DNA of 64,000 nt from Dryocosmus kuriphilus (lineage: Eukaryota > Arthropoda > Insecta > Hymenoptera > Cynipidae). The stretch is from NCBI GenBank assembly GCA_038277395.1, contig CM076197.1, positions 98,177,442 to 98,241,441 of the forward strand, written 5' to 3'. The notes beneath the pieces were generated by a model. It worked only from the letters and a program-made list of their open reading frames with translations, ran no database searches and had not been told where the DNA came from. Shown piece after piece: positions 48,131-58,094 of the stretch. Within the stretch, counting starts at the first letter, position 1, and each line of letters opens with the position of its first letter. A program made the position numbers and the translations under genes.

Positions 48131-49133
48131 TTACATTCTCATCAGGGAAGGTATTAGATTTATGTAAAATTTGACACCCCCCAGTTTTCATCAAATCTCC
48201 ACCTTTTGAGATCCCCTGATTCAGAAAAAATGGTTTTTACAACGGTGTTTGTCTGTCTGTTGTTGTCGACGTTGCCGTTGTCGTGGTCGCTGTAGACGTC
48301 TGTGGTCTCGATAACTTTCGAAGGACCCATAGGATTAGATTGTGCTTTGGCACACTTCTTTAAAGCGTAAAAAGAAAGGACGTGTTTGTTAACCAGCGGT
48401 TTTTGACCAACGGTTATGGTTTTATCCATCAAAAACTGTTTTCACAAAATAAAAAAATCCATTTTCCGGCTAAACTATGAGAGATACAAAAAAAATGTAA
48501 GAAAGTAAAATTATTCAACTCAAAAAAATCTACAAATTTTGTCTTAACCGTTTTTTGACAAAATGAATGGTTTTTGTTTTAATCAAGTAAACGCTATTAG
48601 AATTGAAGAACTCTGGTTTTCCGCCAAAATATTCCAGATAAAAAAACATGGTAAAGCCCAAAGTTGTTCAATTCAAAAAGGTCTACAAATTTTGTTTTAA
48701 CTATTTTTTGATAAAATACACAGTTTTTGTTTTAATCGATAAAACGTTATTAAAAAACAAAATTTCAAGTTTCCTGCCAAACTATGCAAGACAGGAAAAA
48801 ATAATAATAAACAAAGTAGTTTACCTCAAAAGGCTCTACAAATTTTCTCTCTATGATTTTTTGGAGCAGACGCATAGTTTTTGAGTCATTCGTGAAATAT
48901 GTCATGAAATATAAAGAAAACCACTTTTCAGCAAAACTATGCAAGAAGAATTGTTCACCTTGGAAAGAGCTACAAAATTTATTTATAAGACTCATCGTTT
49001 TACTTTTAAGAATCGAAATCCTGTATTGTGAAAATTTGGAAAATCACAAAAAAACTTTACCAATCTACAATGTGTTTTTAAAAAATGTAATTATCGAGCG
49101 CGAAGCGCGATTGCCATGATGAGAATGTATTCC
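48131..49133. mobile_element. MITE-like element with TACATTCTCATCA ends
   Basis: TACATTCTCATCA near 48131 is mirrored by TGATGAGAATGTA near 49120. The left part is GC-richer, with a 90-codon minus frame at 48160-48432 that shows no known domain. The right part (48510-49000) contains the ~170-bp repeat also seen at 44838-45390, then a GAGCGCGAAGCGCG palindrome near 49097. No transposase. Confidence 0.5.
48510..49000 (+). repeat. ~160-185-bp tandem repeat, about three units
   Basis: Units start near TCTACAAATTTTGT at about 48528, 48682 and 48833. Same family as 44838-45390, sharing TTTTGTTTTAATCGA-type words. Short open frames here (48648-48884, 48853-49119, 48765-48995) are inside the repeat and not supported. 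Confidence 0.65.
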
Positions 49134-49178
49134 TTAAGGGCGATAGAGCCTTAAGTAAAATAATTTCTTTTGTAATTT

Positions 49179-49575
49179 TTAGTTTGAAGGTTTATACGAT
49201 CCATAAACACCATAAACCCGTTTGTATTCACAAATTTGCGTTTTCAATCTCCTGCCAGTTTTACCGATGTAGACCTTATCACAGCATCTGCATTTTATGT
49301 GATATACAACACCAGATGAATTTTCAATATTATGAACGTCTTTTATACTAGGAAGGAATTTGCTTAAAGTGTGGTTATTTTTGATATAGATATTAATATT
49401 AAAGATTAATGATATTCTTAGTCTTTCAGAAAGACCTTGTATGTATGGTAAGGTAACATTTAAGTTGTTTTTATTGAGATTTTCTAACAATTTCTCTTTT
49501 TTCCTTGTAATTCTAGATGTGTTATAGATTATGTTTATTCTTTCATTTATAACACGCTCTATTATCTCAAACTTG
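49179..49575 (-). pseudogene. PLE fragment with GIY-YIG start, minus strand
   Basis: Translation shows ERVINERINIIYNTSRITRK, then NLNVTLPYIQGLSERLRISL, then SGVVYHIKCRCCDKVYIGKT and GRRLKTQICEYKR. It is the PLE segment from after the RT into the GIY-YIG domain, with VVY and YIG preserved. It ends abruptly at CEYKR, so the C-terminal half of the endonuclease is missing. The open frame's first ~20 residues (49575-49628) come from the oppositely oriented neighbour and are not PLE sequence on this strand. Confidence 0.82.
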
Positions 49576-49906
49576 GTTCTAGAAGACATCGAAAACAGTG
49601 CCTTCTCACAATTAAATTTTAAACCCATCCTTTACAAACGCTATGTAGATAACAAACTTACAATTTTACCACAAGATAAAATCACTGATGTTTTGAATAT
49701 TTTCAGTAGCATTGATACATCCATACAATTACTTAATTAAAGTTTTAATAGACAGATGCATCAAATTAAGTAATGTTTTTAGAAAAGAAAATTTAGAACA
49801 ACTTAAAGTCACTTTACAACTAAATAATTATCCATTTCAATTAATAGATCGTGTTATGAATGGAACAATAAACGAAATCTATAATAAAAAGTATATATCT
49901 ATATAA
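49560..49906 (+). pseudogene. PLE reverse transcriptase fragment, plus strand
   Basis: Translation gives NLVLEDIENSAFSQLNFKPI, then LYKRYVDNKLTILPQDKI, the RT catalytic box with the second Asp changed to Asn (YVDN). After a stop and deletion it resumes with VLIDRCIKLSNVFRKENLEQ and ends at INEIYNKK. It is head-to-head with the minus fragment and both include the (M/I)NxxINxIYN block, so the two are not simply one element split at a point. Confidence 0.8.
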
Positions 49907-49966
49907 AAAAAAAATAGAAATTTTGAGGCAATCATAATAAAAACAACTTAAATGTTACCTTACTTA

Positions 49967-50119
49967 ATTTGTGCTCTAGAGATGTAGCATGATAAATTTT
50001 AAATTCAATTTAATAATTTTGGAACGAGTTAAAGGTGAGTATAAATAACCTAATAATAATAAACTAAAAAAATAATCTAATAATTTTATGTAATCATGCT
50101 ACATCTCTAGATCACAAAT
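49967..50119. repeat. 26-bp inverted repeat enclosing a piece of the PLE arm
   Basis: Arms 49967-49992 and 50094-50119 match at 25 of 26 positions around the CTAGAGATGTAGCATGA core. The loop contains, at about 50018-50064, the GAGTTAAAGGTGAGT-TAAATAACC words also found in the left arm at about 44645-44675, in the same orientation. Confidence 0.7.
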
Positions 50120-50300
50120 TCGATTACAATTCAGAAAATGTTACAATTTTAAATTTGGAAAATAATTATCAAAAAAGAAATATTTTAGAAATGATAAACA
50201 TTGTAAAAAATGAAGGTAGTATTAATTTTAGATCCGACACTGAAAACCTTTCGATTATATACCATGATATCATTCAGTCATTTCGAGATTTCAAATAACT
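50088..50300 (+). pseudogene. PLE C-terminal fragment, plus strand
   Basis: Translation gives LDHKFDYNSENVTILNLENN, then YQKRNILEMINIVKNEGSIN and DTENLSIIYHDII, matching the region that follows GIY-YIG in PLEs (compare LDFGHPFDFNFDNLKIL in the first remnant). It lies downstream of the RT fragment on the same strand, but the GIY-YIG core that should lie between is on the opposite strand at 49179-49575. Confidence 0.75.
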
Positions 50301-50854
50301 AACGCTAACTTCAGTTCCTAACCTCCATTTTTCGTATTTAGACCACGACCATGTGCTCTATCTTATTCTTAGAATTTACATTTTATAAAAATAGAACTCA
50401 ACTTTTTCTGTAAGTAAATAATTTTCTTAATCTTTGCATCATTTTAACTTCCTTCATTTTATAAAAAACACCATACTTGTTTGTTTTTTTTTAGATTTAA
50501 CCTAAAAATGTCAACCTTTTAATGTCAATCTTTTATTTCCTAATGGAAAATTTATAATAATGGAAAAATTTTTGTAATTCATTACGATGGTAAGCTACAA
50601 AATTTTTTAAACACTTGTTAAAATTCCTGCTTCGATGTTTTTTTGTATATCTACCATATATTTTACAGTTCTGAAGAGTCCATGATACCATGGTGGAATG
50701 CGTCGATTGTATTTTAAATAACGACTTCTTTATTCGAAAAATCTAAATTTCAAGACCAAAGGCCACAATTTCCTTTCCATTTAATATTAATGTCTATTTC
50801 TAAAATAACCACACTTTAAACAAATTCCTTTGTGATATAAAAGACGTTGATAAT
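50301..50854. other. AT-rich sequence, nothing recognised
   Basis: No frame, RNA or clear repeat seen. Confidence 0.4.
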
Positions 50855-51200
50855 ATTGAAAATTCATCTGGTGTTGTATATCTCATACAATGCATACAAT
50901 CGGTGAAACTGGCAGGATTGAAAACGCGAATTTGAGAACACAAACGGGACGCTGAGATCGGAAACTTAAAAACTGGTTTATCACAACATTCTTGGAACCT
51001 TAATCATGTTTTTGACTTTAATAATGTTAAAATTCAAGCCAGAGAAAAGAATATGTTTAAAAGACGAATCCTTGAATCTATTCACATAAAAAAACACATT
51101 AAAACTTCAATAAATTTAAATATTGAAATTAAAAATATTGTATATTTTATCTATAATGTATTTTACATTACATTACTTTGTATATTAAAATTATACCACA
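50855..51200 (+). pseudogene. PLE GIY-YIG and C-terminal fragment, plus strand
   Basis: Translation gives NIENSSGVVYLIQCIQSVKL, where the CNKVYIGETG part is largely deleted, then LKTRI, a stop, EHKRDAEIGNLKTGLSQHSW and NLNHVFDFNNVKIQAREKN. The YIG half of the motif is lost, so the endonuclease is dead. It leads directly into the right arm (51135-51780), which is therefore its 3' terminal region. Confidence 0.8.
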
Positions 51201-51780
51201 AATATTATTTCTCAAGATTTGGCGCGCTTTTCATCAGAGATTTATTAGGTTATTTATACTCACCTTTAACTCGTTTCAAAATTGTACCTACACGATGAGT
51301 ATGTTTCATATTTTCTGACTATAAACATCACTGAAATCTGACTCTGCTTATTTGAACTTCCTCGCTTGGAACTTTAAAGTAAATTTTAAACAAGTTATAT
51401 TATTCTGAGTGTTTTTATTGTGTATATTTCATGGTTTAATTTCAACCTTATTATTAAATAATGATACAAAATTTATGTTCATGACGTATCAACTATTTTG
51501 ACTTGTCAACTCATATTCTATTTGGAACTATTTTTATGCTTCGATCTGACTAATAAGGTAACATTTATAATTTTATATTCGTTTAATTTTATATAGGATC
51601 TATTAAAAAATAATTTTATTTTATATTATTTTTTGTAGATATCTTGGTAAAGACCCGCAACTGGGTGGAAACTATCGTCGATGTTATTTAATAAATCCTT
51701 TATTCAAGAAATTTATTAGTGATTTTTTAACAATGGACTGTCAGACCAAAATAAAATATTAGTATTTATCCTACATTTGA
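51135..51780 (+). repeat. Right arm: PLE 3' terminal region
   Basis: Follows the plus-strand PLE C-terminal fragment and is mirrored at 44165-44785. Contains the hammerhead-like motif at 51641-51680. Confidence 0.8.
51641..51680 (+). ncRNA. Hammerhead-like motif with GTC triplet, right arm
   Basis: Contains ACCC, loop GCAACT, GGGT (a clean four-pair stem II), then GGAAAC, loop TATC, GTC. GAAAC-loop-GTC is the minimal stem III and canonical cleavage triplet, with cleavage predicted after C 51679. The first core block reads TTGGTAA instead of CTGATGA, so activity is doubtful although the rest of the fold is well kept. Sense orientation relative to the upstream PLE fragment. Confidence 0.45.
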
Positions 51781-52039
51781 ATATAAACGGTCGAAGAAGA
51801 TGAACTTGGAATTACACAGAATTGCTTTCTCTATCATGAGACTAGCTTCTTCTACTGAGAAATTAGTGAAAAATAATTTGGAACAATTTTATTCGCCTGA
51901 AATAAATTCGCAATTCTTTTAATCTAGAAAACTAAATACATCCATGCCTCCTTAAATATGAAGGATTTTTATTTTTATTTCATATATACTTATATATACT
52001 TATCTATTTATTTATATTTATTGCAATCCAATGTACTTT
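51781..52039. other. AT-rich sequence, nothing recognised
   Basis: No gene or clear repeat. Confidence 0.4.
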
Positions 52040-52450
52040 TTCTACTTTTAAAAAGATTTCGAGATATAATTGATGATTCAAAATGTCCGGAAAAATACCA
52101 CTGAACCTACAACTTCTTATATTTTTATGACAGACGAATCGGTTGAATATTATAGGCAACAGTTTATCTGAACTGCCAAAAAATCGAATTTTGGATATTA
52201 CAAGTGAAACATTTCGAAAAATAATTGATGAATCAAACTGCCAAGAAAAATACCGCTGGATCTTAATCTGCTTATTTTTGAAGATTATAAGCAACAATTC
52301 ATCTGAACTGACAAAAAATAGAATTTTGTACATAAAAAGTGAAAGATTTCGAGAAATAATTGATGCATCAAACTATTCAAAAAAATATGACTGGAGCTTC
52401 ATCCAGTCAATTTATTCTGAATTTTTTAAACGAATCGGTTGAATCGGCTA
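52040..52450 (+). repeat. ~140-bp tandem repeat, three units
   Basis: ATTTCGA-A-ATAATTGATG-TTCAAA-type words occur at about 52059, 52208 and 52344 (periods 149 and 136 bp), each followed by AAAAATA(C/T). The 99-codon frame at 52143-52442 follows the repeat and has no known domain. Confidence 0.7.
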
Positions 52451-53377
52451 CAGGTCGAATGAACTGCTGAAAATGATACATTTTTCATGTTTTCTGTATC
52501 TGCTATGTTTTCTGTATCTGCTATGTCCAGTTTCTAAACAAATGCATAATGTGCATGCAGAGAAGTGATTTTTTAGCGTCTTTTTATTACTTCCAAAAAG
52601 ATTGATGCAAATCGATGAATATTACCTTAGATATAGCGCATACATGTACGATAATTAGAGCTCTTTCGAGAAAATATATTCGCGGCTTTTTTTTTTATTT
52701 AGCGGACGATTCACTATCGTGAATCTTGATAAAAATATACAATTTTAGTCTGGAAATCTGGGAAAGAACCATTTTCAATTGGAAAATGGTGTGCAATTAT
52801 ACATCAACAGTTATATAATTTGTGCAATAATAATTTAAAAAATGTTTAGGTTTTTTAGTGATGCATTTTACCAGTTTACTAAAATAATTGGTCAGATATT
52901 ATTTGGATCCATTAGACGAAAAGAAATTACTTTAGAGGTTACAGAATTTTCAGTAATATCACTAGGAACTTGAATGTAAAAATCTGCAAACTTTAAAGAA
53001 GGTACCTGCAAATCTACTAAAATTGCTTTAGGCTCTACTAAAAAATATCCTATTTCTACTAAAAGTCCTGCAAATTAAAAAAAAAATTATTTTTCATCCT
53101 GTATAGTATTTTAGATCAGTCAAAATTCTCAGAAACTTTAGTAACTTCTTCTACTATGAAATCAGTGAAAATCTACTGCAATCTCAGTCAGTAACGAACA
53201 GTCACTGATTTCTCAATGAATTTCACTGATACAGGTAGAAAGAAACACGTACCTGATTCAAATTTAGCATAATCGGTGTGATTTCTTGTAAATCACTATA
53301 CACACAAAATCACAAAACGACAGTCCTGACGCTTCATGAAGTAACCATTTACAAAGTTCCATTTAAATCAAATTAAT
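52451..53377. other. AT-rich sequence without recognised feature
   Basis: Only a small direct duplication (TTTTCTGTATCTGCTATG twice, about 52490-52526) stands out. No gene seen. Confidence 0.4.
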
Positions 53378-53379
53378 TA

Positions 53380-54329
53380 CGAGGCACGTCCAGAAAGTAA
53401 GTGTACTGGTACTCTCACAGCTGTAAGGAACACTTTTTCGACATGTTGGCAACACTGCTGCGTATCCTGACCCTTCCCTTTAAAAACGAGACCAATGCGA
53501 GGTTAGTGTGTTGAAAACTCTTGCCGCAGTATCATCTCTCGCGAAAAATGTCAATCGTATCTCCCGCCAAGTTCGAAATTCGCGCCGTCATTCGCTACCT
53601 CGTTGTGAAGGGAAAAGCTCAAGTTGAGATTTATAATGACGTGAAAACTGTTTACAGTAATGGAGCTATGAATCGTACGAGTGTGTACAAGTGGTATCGC
53701 GAATTTAAAAATGGCCGTACTTCCGTGCATGACGATCAGAGGAGCGGAAGACCTTCAACTGTGACTGACGAACTTGTGGAAAAAATCGAGTTTGCGGTCC
53801 GTGTCGATCGCAGATTGACGTTAGATGATCTTTCTACGATGTTTCCGCAAATCTCCAGATCCCTGTTACACGAAACAATCACAGAAACTCTCGGATATCG
53901 GAAATTGTCTGAGAGGTGGGTCCCAAAACAGCCAACAATGCCAAACCTCGCACGGCCAACGCCACGAAGCAACTCCTGGACTTTTTTGGATGGGACGTTT
54001 CGAACCACCCCTCGTATTCCCCTGACCAGGCCCCTTCAGATTTCCATCTCTTCACTTCCCTGAAGGTGCACATGGGTGGAAACAAGTTTTCAACGGACGA
54101 GGGGGTGAAGGGGGAGGTGGAGAAGTGGGCGAAAGAGCTGGCGGGAGACTTCTTCGAGGCAGGCATCAAAAAATTGATCCCGCGGCTCACCACTTGCATC
54201 GAGAAGGATGGTGACCATGTCGAGAAATAACTTACATATGTACAAGTGTAACCAACTATGCCTTTGTTTTAATAAATTTTTTTTGAAGCCTACATAAATT
54301 GAGTACACTTACTTTCTGGACGTGCCTCG
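53380..54329 (+). mobile_element. Mariner 3, internally deleted copy (950 bp), TA-flanked
   Basis: Both terminal repeats are present and match: CGAGGCACGTCCAGAAAGTA at 53380 and its complement ending at 54329, flanked by TA (53378-53379 and 54330-54331). It shares the internal deletion of mariner 2. Confidence 0.95.
53548..54230 (+). pseudogene. Mariner 3 transposase remnant with the shared 382-bp deletion
   Basis: The N-terminal DNA-binding part is open from MSIVSPAKFEI to WVPKQPT. The deletion then joins this to the NAKPRTANATKQLL region in a different phase, running through YSPDQAPSDFHLF with the third catalytic Asp to an end at HVEK. Asp 1 is deleted and the Asp 2 codon is changed (NNAK). 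The joint falls at the same place as in mariner 2. Such copies are non-autonomous but keep both ends and could be moved in trans. Confidence 0.93.
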
Positions 54330-54331
54330 TA

Positions 54332-55440
54332 TAAAATTTTTAGTTAAGTTGATGCTTCTTCCTTATTAATTGTTCTCTCTCCTTTCTTGTTCCGTAATCT
54401 TCTGCTCCTACATATCTCGCTAATAATCGAGAATTACCTCTTTGCTGCAAAATCCAGTAACCCTCGAGTATCATAGAGCTGGCATTCTATCTTCGACAAG
54501 TCGCGACCTGGCAAACTAATCGGCTCTCACTATCAGCGTCTTGAGCGATAAGGGAGTGGTTTTCAAACCGACGTCGACTACTCGAAGGAGCACTCCTTTC
54601 GACCCTGCGTCAGACAGGACGACTGGGTTGGCTGGCACAGCTTTTGCTATCAGTGGCTCTGGCAGCGAAGCCTGCCTATCCATCCATACCACAATGCGGA
54701 GATATTAATTATGAGATATTATGATAAGACGCGAACAATACACCCCCATTGAATGAGAGATCCTCCCACTCTTACTATGAAGATGGGGTGGTAAAATCAG
54801 GGGGTGAGTGAGGCTTCTTACCCCTTGATAACCTAACGTACCAAATTCGATTCTACCATTGCATGTATGTACTCGTACACATTTCCTACATCCTGATATT
54901 ACACGAACACGCACTTATCGACACGCCTCAAGAAGAGGGTTATGTGTTGAGGGAAATTATAGATCTGGAGCCAAGATTTCTCTGAATGGATGTCGCACTA
55001 GGCATATTCTCGACTTCTCTAATGTCCTTGGTACTTGTCGGTACAAGACAGTAGGCGAAGGGGTGGCCTTTATGGCCCGCTGTGAGAAAACACAAGGATC
55101 GATCCAAGTTGGTGGTAAAGGATTCGTAATTACCCGGTATCCTGGATAAGGACTCCTTGGATCGTTTTACGACCTCTCGGACTCCCAAGATTTACCGCTT
55201 ATCGTTTCCAGTGAACAACAGGGCAGATTCAGTCATTGGAACTCGAGACTTTCTTCTCACTTGATGCTTTTCTTAACTACGATCCTGTTCTTCAGAGAAA
55301 CACGAACATATTGTTAATTATGTAATGGAATATATTAGAAAAGAAATATTACATCATAATTGCAATCTCGAATAATAATATTTCCGATTCACTTTTTTTT
55401 TGTAAGACTAATATTTATTAATTTCTCAAGATCGTTTTTT
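54332..55440. other. Unclassified complex stretch, richer in GC
   Basis: Composition and complexity differ from everything around it. A 96-codon plus frame at 54859-55149 and a minus frame at 54940-55188 overlap and match no family I recognise. It could be a host single-copy segment or part of an unknown retroelement LTR; I see no terminal repeats or primer-binding site that I can defend. Confidence 0.35.
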
Positions 55441-55489
55441 GAAGGATAGAGGCCTTCAATCTCACAACAGTTTTAATTAATCTTTATTC

Positions 55490-58094
55490 GATTTTTATGA
55501 ATAAGCTTCAAATTTTTCATTAAAATATCTTGAACTTTGAAAAATAAATATGTTACTATTGAAAGATACAAAGACCTCTCGAACCTCTGTAAAATTGATT
55601 TTAAAAGTACATATTTTCAAATATTCCCTCATATTCCTACATATTGCAAGTATTCTTTTGAAATCCCTTGTAAAAAATTCCCCAAGAATCTTTGAAGTTC
55701 TTTGAACTTCCCTTAAATTTTGTGGTTTTGAAATCCCTTAAAATCTTTGAAAAACTGTAAATCTTCTGAAATTCCTTGAAATATTTTTAATCCGTAGAGT
55801 CTTTAGAAATCACTTGAAGTATTTGAATTTGTTCTCGAATCTCCTTCAAATTTCCTTGATTTTTTAAAAATTCCCTATAAATTTTCAAATCCTCGGAGAT
55901 CCTATAAAATCCCTTAATCTTATGAAATAATTTGAATTCCCTTAAAATCTTCCGAAACCTTTAAATCTCCTTAAATTTTTTTAATCCGTTGAAATCCCCA
56001 TAAATCTCTAAGAATCTTTTAAAATTATGCAAAGTTCTTTATAATAACTTGGAATCATGAAATATCCAAAACAGTTCTTTACAGTCCCTTAAAATCCTTA
56101 GAAATCCTACGAAATCTTTTAAATCCTGTAAAATTCTTTTTAAATTTTTGAGATTTGGATTTACTAAAACTCTTATTTCCTTGAAAACCTGCAAATTTCC
56201 CTGTTTTTTTTAATTACTTAAAGACTTTGAAATCCGTTGTAAAAAATTCCCCTAAAATCTTTGAAATTCTCTTATATTTTGTGCTTTTTGAAATCCCTTA
56301 AAATCATTAGAAACCTGTAAAACTTCTGAAATTTCTTGAAATTCTTTACATCCGTAAACATCCCTAGAAATCTCTTAGAATCTTTCAAAATAATACAAAA
56401 TTTTGAAAGATTCCTTCCAATTTTTAAAATCTTACAAAAATTCTTTAAAATCCCTTGAAATACCTAGAAATCATTTGAAATATTTCAATTTCTTCCGAAA
56501 TCTCTTGAAATATTTTTAAATCACTTTAAACCAATAAAGCCCTTGAAGATCGTACGAAATTCTTTAAGCCTTGTAAAATTCCTTAAAAACTTTTGAGATT
56601 TGGATTTATTAAAAATCTTGTTTCTTTGATATGCTTCAGATTTCCATGAATTTAAAAAAATTCCTTCTAAACTTTAAAGTCCTCGGAGATTCTATAAATT
56701 TCCTTGATCTTGTGAAATCCTTTGAAACACCTTGTAAAAAATTCCCCTAAAATCTTTGAAATTCTCTTATATTTTGTGCTCTTTGAAATTCCTTAAAGAC
56801 TTTAGAAATCTATGAAGCTTCTGAAATTCCTTGAAATTTTTTACATCCGTTAAAATCCCTAGAAATCTCTTAGAATCCTTAAAAATACTAAAAAAAAATG
56901 TTAAATCCCTTCCAATTTTTAAAAGTCCTACAAAATTCTTTAGAATCCCTTGAAATCGTTAGAAATCACTTGAAGTATTTCAGTTTCCTCTGAAATCTCT
57001 TGAAATATTTCAAAATTCCTGTAAATAAATAATATTCTTGAAAATCGTGTGAAATCGTTTAAATCCTTTAAAATTACGGGTAAAATTTTTGAGATTTGGA
57101 TTTATTAAAAATGTTGTTTCTTTGAAATCCTTCAAGTTTCCATGAATTTTTTTTAATTCCTTTTAAAATTTGGAATCCTCGGAGATTCTATCAAAATTCT
57201 TTGATCCTGTAAAATCCTTTGAAATCCCGTGCAAAAAATCCCCCTAAAATCTTTGAAATTCTCTTATATTTTCGTGTTTTTTGAAATTCCTTAAAATCTT
57301 TAGAAAGCTGCAAACCTTCTGAAATTCCTTGAAATTTTTTACATCCGTAAACATACCTAGAAATCTCTTAGAATCTTTCAAAATATTACAAAATTTTTTC
57401 AAATTCTTTCCAATTTTTAAAACTCCTACAAAATTCTTCTTTAGAATACCTTGAAATCGCTAGGAGTCACTTGAAATATTTCAATTCCTTCTGAAATCTC
57501 TTGAAATATTTTAAAATCCATTTAAATCAATAATACCCCTGAAAATCCTATGAAATCCCTTAAGTATTATAAAATTCCTTTAAATTTTTTTAGATTTAGA
57601 TTTATTAAAAATCTTATTTCTTTGAAATCCTTCAAATTTCCATGATTTTTTAAAAATTCTTTCTAAACTTTGAAATCCTCGGATTTCCTTGAAATTTCTT
57701 ACCTCCATAAACATCCCTGGAAATCTCTTAGAATCTTTAAAAGTACGAAAAAAAAAAAGATTTTAAATCCCTTCCAACTTTTAAAAGTCGTAAAAACTTC
57801 TTGAGAATCCCTTGAAATCGTTGGAAGTTACTTGAAATATTTCAGTTTCTTCTGAAATCTCTTGAAATCTTTTTAAATCACTTTAAATTAATAAAACACT
57901 TGAAAATCTTACGAAATCCTTTAAATCTTGTATAGTTCCTTTAAAATTTTTGAGGTTTGGATTTATTAAAAATCTTGTTTCTTTGAAATCCTTTAAATTT
58001 CCATGAATTTTTTAAAATTCCTTTCAAGCTTTGAAATCCTCGGAGATTCTGTAAAATTCCTTGATCTTGTGAAATCTTTTGAAATCCCTTGTAA
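55490..58094 (+). repeat. Diverged tandem array, ~490-500-bp monomers
   Basis: The phase word ACATCCGTAAACATCCCTAG (variable) recurs at about 56345, 56842, 57341, 57710 and 58201. Sequence is dominated by CCTTGAAAT and TCTTTGAAAT phrases. Monomers here are diverged from one another and one is about 130 bp short. No coding content. Confidence 0.8.

Larger units (their letters stand above)
44165..51780. mobile_element. 7.6-kb structure bounded by inverted PLE ends
   Basis: Both outer ends begin TCAAATGTAGGATAAA when read inward. The arms are about 620-645 bp and carry the same hammerhead-like motif in opposite orientation. Inside are short tandem repeats, an inverted tRNA-like array, a MITE-like element and several PLE coding fragments. 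It may be two PLE copies facing away from each other with later insertions between them, rather than one transposable unit. Confidence 0.6.

Noticed and set aside
48160..48432. 90-codon minus frame as a gene
   Set aside because: Lies in the MITE-like element and has no domain; composition alone explains the opening.
54332..55200. Ribosomal RNA fragment
   Set aside because: The GC-richer style suggested rRNA, but no conserved rRNA word could be matched.
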